A DNA stretch of 57,171 nucleotides from Spirochaetales bacterium. GTDB taxonomy: Bacteria; Spirochaetota; Spirochaetia; SZUA-6; RPPD01. The translations under genes and the position numbers were made by a program. How positions within the stretch are numbered: position 1 is the stretch's first letter; every line of letters starts with the position of its first letter. Under the pieces are notes generated by a model that was not told where the DNA came from, did not search any database, and worked only from the letters and a program-made list of their open reading frames with translations. Positions 8,452 to 16,147 of the stretch are shown here, one piece after another. Location of the stretch: the NCBI GenBank assembly GCA_016930675.1, contig JAFGGG010000015.1, positions 1 through 57,171 of the forward strand, in the 5' to 3' direction.

Positions 8452-9384
8452 TTAACTCTCAATTATTTTTGTTTCTTCAACAAATTTAACCTTATCAATG
8501 CTCTCTAGATCTGCTTTGTATTTTGATAAGCTATCATCAATAACCATAAAAACAGATTCAATTTCATCCTTTGCAGTACTGATTGCTATTTTAAGTTTCT
8601 TGAAATCGAGCTCTACTTCATCAATTGATCGAATCAATGAAGAGTCTTCATTTTTTAATGATATAAACTCATCCAGCAGCCCGATAAAATATTTGCTTTC
8701 GGCTTTATATACAATCCTTATAAGCAGTCGGGGTTTTTGACCTTCTTTACTTCTTGTATTCAGGAATTTTGTTCCCATCCATAAAGAATCAAGCATTGTT
8801 AAAATGTCTTTTTCCTTTGTTTCAGCTTTTTGTGCTTGCATTCTATTAACAGTTCCGTACATCGCAAAAAGACCATAGGGTATGTAATTATCTGCTCTGA
8901 ATGTTTTTTGATAACGCCCTGTTTCTTCTGCTTTTTCTTTTTTATTAACAAAAGCTCCTGTTCCACTTTTTAATATTGTTTCAGTTTTATTTAAAGATTT
9001 TGTCCAACTAAATTGGACTGCACCGAGTAATTGAATACCACTCTGAGGAGCAACTCCGCCGAATATTCGGTTGTCAATGCACTTTAAAAAGATAGGTAAA
9101 TCTTCCAACTTTTCGTTTTTATATTTATCTTTTATTTCAGCAAAACGCTCTTCTGCTTTAAGACCCTTTGAGGTTATTTCTTCATTGTTGATAAAGATTA
9201 ATTCATTCTTTCTATGCTGTAAATCATCTCGTATTGTTCTTTTTAGCCTTACGTCACTTACTATCGCTTTTTCGTCAACTTCATCAAAACGGGGAGCATT
9301 ATCAGCACTCATATCCCCATTTGGATTACACATTTTTGCATCCCAGATGAAAAGTAATTCACTTTGTTTTGCCAAATTTTCCAT
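8452..9384 (-). CDS. cas7: Cas7 (Csh2-type backbone subunit)
   Basis: A 310-residue Cas7 of the Csh2 family, the repeated backbone of the type I-B Cascade along the crRNA. The start region carries the family signature WDAKMCNPNGDMSADNAPR, followed by DVRLKRTIRDDL. The typical FGGVAPQSG and GTGAFVNKKEKAE segments are present. A strong AAGGAG site precedes the ATG. It lies 13 nt downstream of the small-subunit gene. Confidence 0.94.
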   Translation of the reverse strand: MENLAKQSELLFIWDAKMCNPNGDMSADNAPRFDEVDEKAIVSDVRLKRTIRDDLQHRKNELIFINNEEITSKGLKAEERFAEIKDKYKNEKLEDLPIFLKCIDNRIFGGVAPQSGIQLLGAVQFSWTKSLNKTETILKSGTGAFVNKKEKAEETGRYQKTFRADNYIPYGLFAMYGTVNRMQAQKAETKEKDILTMLDSLWMGTKFLNTRSKEGQKPRLLIRIVYKAESKYFIGLLDEFISLKNEDSSLIRSIDEVELDFKKLKIAISTAKDEIESVFMVIDDSLSKYKADLESIDKVKFVEETKIIES

Positions 9385-9397
9385 AATTTTTCACTCC

Positions 9398-9847
9398 TTA
9401 AATATTAAATTCTTCGTTTTCTATATTTTTTAATTTAATCGGATATCTGTTACAATATTTTGCGTAGTCGTCAAACCCTGCAACAAAAGCATAGGATATT
9501 TTTGAATTTGAAATAGCTGCTGATGATTCCAATGGAACTTCATGTGCTAAAGCTCGGACTTCTGAATCATTTCTGATTCTCAGTTTTAATTTTTGTTCAA
9601 AACGAAATGACATTTCAAATATTCTGTCTAAATTTCTATAATTGATTATTTGATTTGATAACCAGTTTTTAAATGTTGTATTTTTCTTACTAATATCAGA
9701 ATAATATGAACTATTAATAACAGCTTTTGAATACGCACCGATATAATATGCTTTTTGGAAAGAAGGTTTTATAAAGTATTTTATTTTTTCATTTTTAATT
9801 CTTTCATCTAAAAACTCTTTAAATGAATGCTTTTCATATTCTTCCAT
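9398..9847 (-). CDS. Separate small subunit: C-terminal part of Cas8b (Cas11-like)
   Basis: A 149-residue helical protein that resembles the C-terminal part of Csh1/Cas8b proteins, the part that in type I-B systems is also made as Cas11 from an internal start. Recognisable stretches are FKNWLSNQIINYRNLDRI and ISYAFVAGFDDYAKY. The gene is in exactly the same frame as cas8b. Only the cas8b TAA and two codons (CAT TTT) lie between them. Its ATG is preceded by AAGGAG inside the last cas8b codons, so it can be translated on its own. This is either a natural separation of Cas8b and Cas11 or one nonsense change that left the internal start as the only source of the small subunit. No large insertion or deletion is evident. 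Confidence 0.82.
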   Translation of the reverse strand: MEEYEKHSFKEFLDERIKNEKIKYFIKPSFQKAYYIGAYSKAVINSSYYSDISKKNTTFKNWLSNQIINYRNLDRIFEMSFRFEQKLKLRIRNDSEVRALAHEVPLESSAAISNSKISYAFVAGFDDYAKYCNRYPIKLKNIENEEFNI

Positions 9848-9853
9848 AAAATG

Positions 9854-11536
9854 TTACTCCTTTATCTTATTTAATTTTTTTAAAAAATTGATTAGATTAT
9901 TTTCTTTGCTAATAAATGTACTTGAATATTTTATCCATTCTTGAATTCTATCTTTATCATCTACTCTTTTCTTTTTATCATATTTATACAATCTGTTAAA
10001 TTCAATTCTCTTTAACAGATCATCAAATTTTATCTTCATATCTGTAAGTAATAGCTTTGCAAGATATAATCTTTCTTCTAATATTTTATTTGAATTATTT
10101 TCCTTAGATCTATTTAGTACAAAATATAGCTCATCACGATTAAAATAATCCTGTAAAAGTGTCTTCTCCATATCTCTTTTCCCAAATCTGACTAAGTCAT
10201 CAATTTTATTATTATGCATTTCGGTGACTACCTTGCTTATTTGACTTGGAATAACATCCTCAATAGAACCTTTAATTTCAAATGATAAATTAGTCCTGTT
10301 AATTGATGTGAATATATAGTCTATAGCTACAGAATTTAGATGTTCGTCAAGAGTTAAAAGTTGCTCCTGGAATTCTCTTATAACTCCTAAATCAATTTTA
10401 TTTCTCTTTTCTTCAATTTCTTCAAGTTTTTTTTCAGATTGAATGTCTTTTTGTTTCTTCTTTTGTAGTTTTTCAATTTTCTTCTTTAATTGATCTTCTT
10501 CTTTCCTAAGCTCTCTTAGAATATCCCTTTTGTTTTTTGAATTTATATTCGCATTTTTCAATCTTTCCAGAATAGTTTTATAAATTATATCATCATCGTA
10601 TAACAGATTGGGAATAATTATATATTCCAAACCTTTATAATAAAAGACTAAATTTTCAAGAATATACATCCAGGCAAATTTAATATTTTTTGCGCTTTCA
10701 AGAGATAATGGAAGATTTTCTATTATGCGGTATTTTAAGCTTTTATGATATTGGTCATAAGAAAAAACTTTGACATCAGGTTTATAACCGATCTTGGTTT
10801 CATTATTACTAAATACATCAAAACCACTTTTGATTTCATCATCTTTTATAAAAGGGTCATTAAACCAATTATCAAACACTTCCGGCATAATCTCATAAAA
10901 TGTCTTTCCATTTATTGAAAACCAGACAATATAACTATTTTTTGATAACTTTGCAATTGGAGTTAAAAATTTTAAGAGTTTCTCACTCCAATTCCCTTTA
11001 AACTTATTTAATAATTTTCCTAATTCTTTCTTATCGTTATTAATTTCTTTCTGAATTGACCTCTTTTCTTTCTCATTCTTATAATTTTTTTTACATAACA
11101 TAGTTTCAAGATTTTTACTATTAACCTCCAAATCAGATCTTTGTGAATGTTCTTTCAATTTGGTTATTTGTGATAAGATTGTTTTGATTAATTTTGTCGA
11201 ATTTTCATTACAGAATTGTATAGTTCCATATTCTAATGTGTTTTCTAATAATCCCAATCTTTCAATGGGTTTGCTGTTTTTAACAATAATATTTGGATAA
11301 AGGTAATATGCATTACTTGTACCACCTATCTTGCTCGAAATAAATAGTTTATCTTTTGGGATTGCATCATATGATAGGTCCATCGATTTATATTTATCAT
11401 TATCGAAATTAAAATCAATATTTAAATAAATGGGTTCAATATCATTGGTAAAGTCTATCTGTTCTTGTAAAGCATTTTTTATATCATCTTTAGTTAAAAC
11501 ACTACCTATTTCCCAGAGCTTATAAGCGAGACTCAT
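9854..11536 (-). CDS. cas8b: Cas8b large subunit (Csh1/TM1802-like), shortened
   Basis: A 560-residue protein at the head of the cas8-11-7-5-3 operon, in the place of the Cascade large subunit that reads the PAM. Sequence is divergent, as usual for Cas8b. Position, size and the coiled-coil charged region near residues 330-375 support the call more than any motif. It stops at a TAA (9854-9856) after which the same frame continues as the small-subunit gene; together they make about 710 residues, close to a full-length Csh1. The ATG overlaps the stop of the upstream RQC fragment (ATGA), so its translation is probably coupled to that of hicA and the fragment. Confidence 0.85.
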   Translation of the reverse strand: MSLAYKLWEIGSVLTKDDIKNALQEQIDFTNDIEPIYLNIDFNFDNDKYKSMDLSYDAIPKDKLFISSKIGGTSNAYYLYPNIIVKNSKPIERLGLLENTLEYGTIQFCNENSTKLIKTILSQITKLKEHSQRSDLEVNSKNLETMLCKKNYKNEKEKRSIQKEINNDKKELGKLLNKFKGNWSEKLLKFLTPIAKLSKNSYIVWFSINGKTFYEIMPEVFDNWFNDPFIKDDEIKSGFDVFSNNETKIGYKPDVKVFSYDQYHKSLKYRIIENLPLSLESAKNIKFAWMYILENLVFYYKGLEYIIIPNLLYDDDIIYKTILERLKNANINSKNKRDILRELRKEEDQLKKKIEKLQKKKQKDIQSEKKLEEIEEKRNKIDLGVIREFQEQLLTLDEHLNSVAIDYIFTSINRTNLSFEIKGSIEDVIPSQISKVVTEMHNNKIDDLVRFGKRDMEKTLLQDYFNRDELYFVLNRSKENNSNKILEERLYLAKLLLTDMKIKFDDLLKRIEFNRLYKYDKKKRVDDKDRIQEWIKYSSTFISKENNLINFLKKLNKIKE

Positions 11537-11718
11537 ATTATATACCCCATATATTTATTGAGTTTTAGTATCTTTGCCGATAACGCCCTGCCGCCGCGGG
11601 TCGCGACCTCATCCGCGCACCTTAAGGAAGCTTTTATTTCATTCAATGGAATGTTCTCTTTGCATGTATTAAGTGTGTATCGTATGTTATTTATTCGCTT
11701 ACTCCTCATATTAATCAT
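11533..11718 (-). pseudogene. N-terminal fragment of an RQC-minor gene, coupled to cas8b
   Basis: A 61-codon frame whose first ~45 residues (RINNIRYTL...EIKASLRCADEV...RGGRALSAKILK) match the start of the intact RQC-minor protein at 12315-12911. After KILK the likeness ends in an unrelated tail. The winged-helix core is lost, so the DNA-binding function should be gone. It overlaps the hicA stop by ATGA at 11715-11718 and the cas8b start by ATGA at 11533-11536, so it may persist as a coupling leader for cas8b. Confidence 0.75.
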
Positions 11719-11933
11719 TTAAATTCATCAACGGTTATATCCATAATTTCTAAAATGTGTTTTAATATCTTTGGATGCAGTATCTTTTTGGTATAAAATG
11801 GAAGCGTAATACGTTTGCTAGCGTTATTTTTATAAATCTTGTGACTGCCGCTTTGTCTGCTAAAAAAGAAACCGGATTTTTCCAGTACTTTTATTACTTC
11901 ATTCGATGTTATACTTGGTAATTTTTTACTCAT
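11715..11933 (-). CDS. hicA: HicA-type mRNA interferase toxin
   Basis: A 72-residue HicA with the double-stranded-RNA-binding-like fold and the signature SGSHKIYKN, which includes the catalytic histidine. HicA cleaves mRNA and is neutralised by HicB. The cognate hicB lies 105 bp upstream on the same strand. The reading frame is intact and of normal length, so this is the most complete classical TA pair inside the cas region. It is translationally linked downstream to the RQC fragment and cas8b. Confidence 0.9.
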   Translation of the reverse strand: MSKKLPSITSNEVIKVLEKSGFFFSRQSGSHKIYKNNASKRITLPFYTKKILHPKILKHILEIMDITVDEFK

Positions 11934-12038
11934 AAAATACCACTTTTATTATCAATACAATTTAAAATAATGAATTACATATACTTACGGAAGCCCTTTA
12001 CCAATTATTTTTATATTGATAAACATATTTAATTTACA

Positions 12039-12263
12039 TTAAACAGCCAATTCCACGGAAGCGAGGCTGATATAATCCGACTGCGGTACGCTTTCACTGT
12101 CATCCAGCCGGTCTTCAATATTAAGTTTTATTGCATCCTTCATATTTTCTATAATTTCTTCGTAAGTATTCCCTTGGGCAAAACACCCTTGAAGTTCCGG
12201 ACAAAATCCTGAATAACCATCTTTATCCTTTTCAATAACGACTGAAAATTTATATCTATTCAT
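12039..12263 (-). CDS. hicB: HicB-type antitoxin (short form)
   Basis: A 74-residue protein with the HicB partial-RNase-H fold: KFSVVIEKDKDGYSGFCPEL followed by GNTYEEIIENMKDAI. The usual C-terminal DNA-binding domain is absent, as in many short HicB forms. It precedes hicA in the typical hicB-hicA order. A near-identical N-terminal stump is found at 15753-15896. Confidence 0.9.
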   Translation of the reverse strand: MNRYKFSVVIEKDKDGYSGFCPELQGCFAQGNTYEEIIENMKDAIKLNIEDRLDDSESVPQSDYISLASVELAV

Positions 12264-12314
12264 AATAATGACTCCGTTTATCTAATTTAAAGATATATCA
12301 AGAACCATTTCTTG

Positions 12315-12911
12315 TCAAAAACTATTTTCATTACTCCCCCCCCCACCACCAATCTTCTTTATAACCCCATCAATCCTCGACTTTACCTTCTTGTAATCAA
12401 CACTCTTCCAGTACTCAAGCGCGGGCAAAAACCCGGAATCCACGCTGTTTTGTATCTTGTCCAAAAGCAGCAAGATCATTTTGCGGTTCTTGTGCTTCAA
12501 GGTCTTTATAAACTCAAAGTCCTTTGTTCGTGAAATCTCTTTTAATTTTTCTAAAAGCTCATCCGTATACGTGTCTTGTTCTATTTCCCAGCCCGCTTCC
12601 GTAAAATAAACAAGGGGCAGCCTGTAATCGTATTCAATGCGTAGATACCCGTCTTCTATTACGCGGTCTATTTTTGAAGTAATTTCTTCTATTGTAATAT
12701 CCTTGTAAAAGCCGTAATAAGGGCAGGAATCAAGCTTCAGCTCCAGTACTTTTTTATCTTTCGATCCTTTCAGCATTTTTGCCAGTAACGACCTGCCGCC
12801 GCGGGCCGCGACCTCATGCGCGCGCCTTAAAATAGCTTTAATTTCATTTATGGAAATGTTTTCTTTGTAGGGAGTAAGTGTGTATTTAACTCTATTTACT
12901 TTTTTATTCAT
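12315..12911 (-). CDS. RQC-minor family winged-helix DNA-binding protein
   Basis: A 198-residue protein that matches the RQC-minor-1 family. Features are an N-terminal HEVAARGGRSLLAKMLKGSK block, a winged-helix stretch (PYYGFYKDITIEEITSKID), then YDYRLPLVYFTEAGWEIE. The C-terminal part is helical (FLPALEYWKSVDYKK) and ends in a glycine run. The fold is related to the RecQ C-terminal winged helix and is seen beside mobile and conflict systems; its target is unknown. It lies directly upstream of hicBA on the same strand, and its start overlaps a broken HEPN frame. Fragments of two further copies are at 11533-11718 (N-terminal) and 15957-16075 (C-terminal). Confidence 0.75.
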   Translation of the reverse strand: MNKKVNRVKYTLTPYKENISINEIKAILRRAHEVAARGGRSLLAKMLKGSKDKKVLELKLDSCPYYGFYKDITIEEITSKIDRVIEDGYLRIEYDYRLPLVYFTEAGWEIEQDTYTDELLEKLKEISRTKDFEFIKTLKHKNRKMILLLLDKIQNSVDSGFLPALEYWKSVDYKKVKSRIDGVIKKIGGGGGSNENSF

Positions 12912-12993
12912 TTTTCGTTTTTGTATATAATGTAATTCTATCGCCTGCTTTCTTTATATCAGAGAGATACAAATTGATTTCTCTATCAGGCAT
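12904..12993 (-). pseudogene. Stump of a HepT/DUF86-type HEPN gene
   Basis: A 29-codon frame beginning MPDREINLYLSDIKKAGDRI, the typical first helix of DUF86 HEPN proteins (YLxDIxxAxxRIxxYT). It overlaps the end of the MNT gene by 8 nt and runs 8 nt into the start of the RQC-minor gene. Everything after the first helix is missing, apparently replaced by the RQC-minor gene. Confidence 0.7.
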
Positions 12994-13297
12994 ATATTGT
13001 TTCCTTATATATTCTATCCTTAACAGGTTCTTTGACGGATCTTTTAATAACAAGATCAATTTTTTTATTGAAAGCGTCTTCGAAGAAAAATTTTAAATCC
13101 ATGTAGTTATCAAACGTTTCACAATCTTTTTTAAATTCAACCAGTAGATCAATATCGCTTGCTTTTTTATTCTTATCATGCGCATAAGATCCGTATAAAC
13201 CGATTTCTTTAACGCCATACGTTGACATCAGATTTTGTTTATTATGTTTTAGGAATTCAATAATACTTTCTTTATTAAGTTTTTTTATATTATTCAT
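12986..13297 (-). CDS. Minimal nucleotidyltransferase (orphaned antitoxin-like)
   Basis: A 103-residue MNT with the GSX10DXD site intact (GSYAHDKNKKASDIDLL) and a KIDLVIKRSVKEPVKDRI tail that closely resembles the MNT at 3285-3575. Its HEPN partner is reduced to the 29-codon stump at 12904-12993. It is another case of a kept MNT and a lost HEPN. Confidence 0.85.
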   Translation of the reverse strand: MNNIKKLNKESIIEFLKHNKQNLMSTYGVKEIGLYGSYAHDKNKKASDIDLLVEFKKDCETFDNYMDLKFFFEDAFNKKIDLVIKRSVKEPVKDRIYKETIYA

Positions 13298-13320
13298 GAT
13301 AATTACGTCTTTACCATTCT

Positions 13321-13364
13321 AAAACAATTATACATCAAAAAATCCATCCCCGCAAAAACTATTT
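13321..13364. repeat. Left copy of a 44-bp perfect direct repeat
   Basis: The 44 bases here recur without mismatch at 14208-14251, where they include the last codons of cas6. The two copies bracket the NTase/partner module (13367-14170). The repeat begins aaaacaattatacatcaaaa and ends in cgcaaaaactattt. This looks like the scar of a duplication or insertion event next to cas6. Confidence 0.85.
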
Positions 13365-13366
13365 TT

Positions 13367-13951
13367 TCATTCACCACCTCTCTTCCTGTTCCGCTGATCA
13401 TCATCTATAAGCCTCCGCCAGCTTTTTAACGAGGCCATCCCCGTCATTGCGTCGAAATTCTTTAACTCTCTTGCTATAGCTTCTTTATTTATGCCGGGAT
13501 TTTTAAGCGTTATTATTCTCACATCCTCAAGGTCACGCTCTCTTCCCGCGATGATTTTGAAAACAATCAAATCCTCGATACCCGCGTAAGGTACTTCCGT
13601 GTTTAAAACTTTTATTTTATTGGCGCGGTTGATCGCCTTTTTTTCGAAATCGGTAAAAGAGAAAATAAAATCGATCCTGATGCCAGTCTTTTTATCCACG
13701 CATGGGAGCACCATTGTTTTTCTGACAAATTCATCCACATTGTTTTTAACCAGCAGGTTAAAATCGAGTCTTTTACATACATCAAGAATCAATGAAAGAG
13801 AATCCGTGTCTTTGCCCAGAATAATATCGATATCATTGGTAAGTCTGGGTTCGCCGTATAATAAAACCGCCTGACCGCCTATAATGATAAAATCGATTCT
13901 TTTTTGCTTCAATTGAGAAGTTATATTAACGATTACCTTTTCGAACATCAT
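13367..13951 (-). CDS. Nucleotidyltransferase-fold protein (AbiEii/DUF6036-like)
   Basis: A 194-residue protein with a nucleotidyltransferase core of a type different from the small MNTs: GGQAVLLYGEPRLTNDIDII near residues 24-43, then a conserved DFIFSFTDFEKKAI segment and IEDLIVFKIIAGRERDLEDV. This pattern is seen in NTases of AbiEii-like and DUF6036-like toxin families. The function here is unproven. It follows a 70-residue partner by 6 nt. A second, clearly related copy is at 16148-16690. The module is flanked by 44-bp direct repeats. Confidence 0.75.
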   Translation of the reverse strand: MMFEKVIVNITSQLKQKRIDFIIIGGQAVLLYGEPRLTNDIDIILGKDTDSLSLILDVCKRLDFNLLVKNNVDEFVRKTMVLPCVDKKTGIRIDFIFSFTDFEKKAINRANKIKVLNTEVPYAGIEDLIVFKIIAGRERDLEDVRIITLKNPGINKEAIARELKNFDAMTGMASLKSWRRLIDDDQRNRKRGGE

Positions 13952-13957
13952 GCCGAT

Positions 13958-14170
13958 TTATTTTTTCTTTAAAAATCCGGCGTTTATACGCTTCTTAAAC
14001 TCGACGATCTCTTCTATTTCTTGTCCGGAATCATTTAAAAGAGACACACCCATATGTACGGCGTATTTCCACATGGCTTCAAAAATTCGCATGGCTTTTT
14101 TATGGGAAATGTTATTGTTACGTGTAAACTCATCATCGATTTCCCGCACAAGAGGGTAATTCTTTATCAT
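13958..14170 (-). CDS. Small partner of the NTase module
   Basis: A 70-residue, mostly helical, charged protein (MIKNYPLVREIDDEF...SHKKAMRIFEAMWKYA). It lies 6 nt upstream of the NTase gene on the same strand and is probably its cognate partner. No family function is recognised. A frame-broken copy precedes the second NTase at 16697-16799, which supports a real two-gene unit. Confidence 0.65.
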   Translation of the reverse strand: MIKNYPLVREIDDEFTRNNNISHKKAMRIFEAMWKYAVHMGVSLLNDSGQEIEEIVEFKKRINAGFLKKK

Positions 14171-14207
14171 TTGCGCGCCTTTCTTATGGAAATGCCCTCA
14201 ATTTTTT

Positions 14208-14251
14208 AAAACAATTATACATCAAAAAATCCATCCCCGCAAAAACTATTT
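14208..14251. repeat. Right copy of the 44-bp perfect direct repeat
   Basis: Identical to 13321-13364. It covers the cas6 stop codon and the last codon before it, so the cas6 3' end is the likely parental copy. The simplest reading is that the NTase/partner block arrived or duplicated here and carried or copied the cas6 end. Confidence 0.85.
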
Positions 14252-14923
14252 CTCCTTCCTCTTCACGCTCCCGAAACCGATCGCCCTGTTCCTGCCCAAC
14301 GACATGTAATCGGGCATGTTCACATTGGTCACAAACCCGCCCGAAAAAGCGAACCATTCGATATTGTTTATTACTACCTTCTTTTCCGCGAATTCGCCTT
14401 TGGCCATAATCTTTTTATCCACGGTAATTCCCAAACCTTTAAAATTGGTCAGGATGTTGTTGCGCAGCACTTTGTTCAAATCCAGCTTGTTATTTATATA
14501 CGCCAGGTAGTTTTTCTGGGTTACCGGCAGCCACAGGCTTTCGAACCGGTAGGAATAAAGCTCATCGGAAATGTAAAACTCTTCATTTTTTACGGTAATC
14601 TGCGTTTCGAAGTGATCGATCGTCCGGCCATTGATTGTTAATTGTTTCACCTTTAAAAACTTATCGGTCAGTACGGGAACGGCCCGGTTGTATCCGAACA
14701 CATTGAGTGTTCCGTCTATAATTTTATACTGGATAAAGGGCATACGGTAGATGACCTTGTTATTATCAAGATGATTGTGAAACAGGTCTTCTTCCTTGTA
14801 AAGGGTGCCGAAATAGCCGCGCAGTTTTTCAGCGTCTCTTTTTTTGAATTTATCTTCGGTTATTAAAGTCAAGCGGGCTGTTTTTATCATCTGCTCTGTT
14901 CTTTTTTTAATAGTGTAGTTCAT
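14246..14923 (-). CDS. cas6: Cas6 pre-crRNA endonuclease (Cas6b type)
   Basis: About 225 residues; the ATG at residue 12 (14890) is an equally good start, since the family usually begins near IKTARLTL. It matches the Cas6b form: the N-terminal KLRGYFGTL segment, the middle YRMPFIQYK, and a C-terminal glycine-rich loop (SLGRNRAIGFGSVKRK). Cas6 cuts the repeat RNA to leave the 8-nt ATTGAAAC handle seen in the edge repeat. It is separated from the other cas genes by 2.7 kb of TA genes and lies on the same strand. Its 3' end overlaps the 44-bp repeat. Confidence 0.85.
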   Translation of the reverse strand: MNYTIKKRTEQMIKTARLTLITEDKFKKRDAEKLRGYFGTLYKEEDLFHNHLDNNKVIYRMPFIQYKIIDGTLNVFGYNRAVPVLTDKFLKVKQLTINGRTIDHFETQITVKNEEFYISDELYSYRFESLWLPVTQKNYLAYINNKLDLNKVLRNNILTNFKGLGITVDKKIMAKGEFAEKKVVINNIEWFAFSGGFVTNVNMPDYMSLGRNRAIGFGSVKRKEK

Positions 14924-15079
14924 TATATAATATTTTTTTCATTGTGCAAGTGAAAAATGTGCAAATATGAATGTGTATGCCAATTATTTATAGTCTCAGG
15001 GTTTATAAAACTACTCCCTGACTGTTTAGTAAATATAAAAAGGTATCGTCAAAAATCAATAAATATGATTAAATATCAT

Positions 15080-15478
15080 ATGGTGAACAACGAAAGAATA
15101 AGCTACTGGATCGAAATTGCCGAGTATGATCTGGAAACAGCAAAGGTTATGTTGAAAAAAAGACGATTTCTCTATGTGGGTTTCATGTGTCATCAGGCTG
15201 TTGAAAAAATATTGAAAGCATATTACACTGCATTACGCAAAGAAATCCCGCCTTACATACATCAGCTCCTTAAACTGGCAAGGATTACGAATCTGTATGA
15301 TGAAATGGATGATAATTTAAAAGATATAATAGACATGCTTGATCCCCTGAATGTTGAAGCCCGGTACCCTAGTTAAAAAGAAGAAATCATGAAATCTCTT
15401 AACAATAAGCGATGTGCAGAAATACTTAAAAAAACGGAGAAGCTATATTCATGGATAAAACAGAAGCTATTGAAATAG
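15080..15478 (+). pseudogene. HEPN gene with one in-frame nonsense codon
   Basis: From the ATG at 15080 the frame encodes a PF05168-type HEPN protein (ISYWIEIAEYDLETAK, then VGFMCHQAVEKILKAYY) up to NVEARYPS, where a TAA at 15374-15376 interrupts it. The same frame then continues for 33 codons (KEEIMKSLNNKRCAEILKK...) to a TAG at 15476-15478, exactly the tail expected of this family. A single base change in a probable tyrosine codon explains the break. The remaining 98 codons lack the last helix. It overlaps the following MNT gene. Confidence 0.8.
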
Positions 15479-15756
15479 CAAGGGAATACGCGCGGCGCGC
15501 AAGTGCTCTCTTCAATATAAAAAGGATATTCTTGTATGGTTCAGCGGCCAAAGGTGAAGCTGGTAAGGAGAGTGATATTGATATAGCCGTAGTGGTGGAT
15601 CATATTGATGGTGATTTTCTTGATGCGGAAATACAGCTTTACCGTATTCGACGGGATATTGACGACCGAATTGAGCCTATCCTTATAAACGAATCTTCTG
15701 AAAGAAGCGGTTTTCTGGAAGAAATTGAAAAGACAGGCGTTTTAATAAAATACTAA
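15451..15756 (+). CDS. Minimal nucleotidyltransferase (partner of the broken HEPN)
   Basis: A 101-residue MNT with GSX10DXD intact (GSAAKGEAGKESDIDIAVV). Gene order is HEPN then MNT, opposite to most pairs in this island, and the pair is on the plus strand. A GGAG site lies just upstream of the ATG, within the tail of the HEPN frame. It is open and normal in length while its HEPN partner has a stop codon. Confidence 0.85.
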   Translation: MDKTEAIEIAREYARRASALFNIKRIFLYGSAAKGEAGKESDIDIAVVVDHIDGDFLDAEIQLYRIRRDIDDRIEPILINESSERSGFLEEIEKTGVLIKY

Positions 15757-15896
15757 AATGAAAAGCACTCATTCATATTGGTTATAATTTCTTCGTAGGT
15801 ATTTCCCCGGGTAAAGTACCCTTGAAGTTCCGGACAAAAGCCTGAATACCCGTCTTTATCCTTTTCAATAACAACCGAAAACTTATAACTTTTCAT
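15753..15896 (-). pseudogene. hicB stump (decayed duplicate)
   Basis: A 47-codon frame that begins MKSYKFSVVIEKDKDGYSGF and is nearly identical to the intact hicB at 12039-12263 through GNTYEEII. It then ends early with an unrelated tail. No hicA follows. It is part of the decayed copy of the RQC-hicB block. Confidence 0.8.
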
Positions 15897-15956
15897 AATA
15901 ACTCCGCTTACCTTATATAAAGATATACCAAGAAATATTTCTTATCACTTCCCCCC

Positions 15957-16075
15957 TCCCTTTACCAATCACCTCTATAACACTATCAGTCCTGGCCGCG
16001 ACTTTAATATAATCATCAGTTCTCCTGTAACCAAGCGCGGGTGAAAACCATAAATCGCTGCTTTTTTTATCTTTT
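15957..16075 (-). pseudogene. C-terminal fragment of an RQC-minor gene
   Basis: Read on the minus strand this encodes SDLWFSPALGYRRTDDYIK...DSVIEVIGKG, matching the C-terminus of the intact RQC-minor protein (SGFLPALEYWKSVDYKK). No start or upstream part remains. It lies upstream of the hicB stump, in the same order as the intact genes at 12911-12039, which shows a duplicated block rather than separate events. The rest of the 15757-16147 interval shows no other gene. Confidence 0.75.
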
Positions 16076-16147
16076 AAGCCTCATTTTTACGTAATCACGT
16101 TACAAAATTGTCAAACTTCCTGTACCACAAAGGGTATATATTATTAA

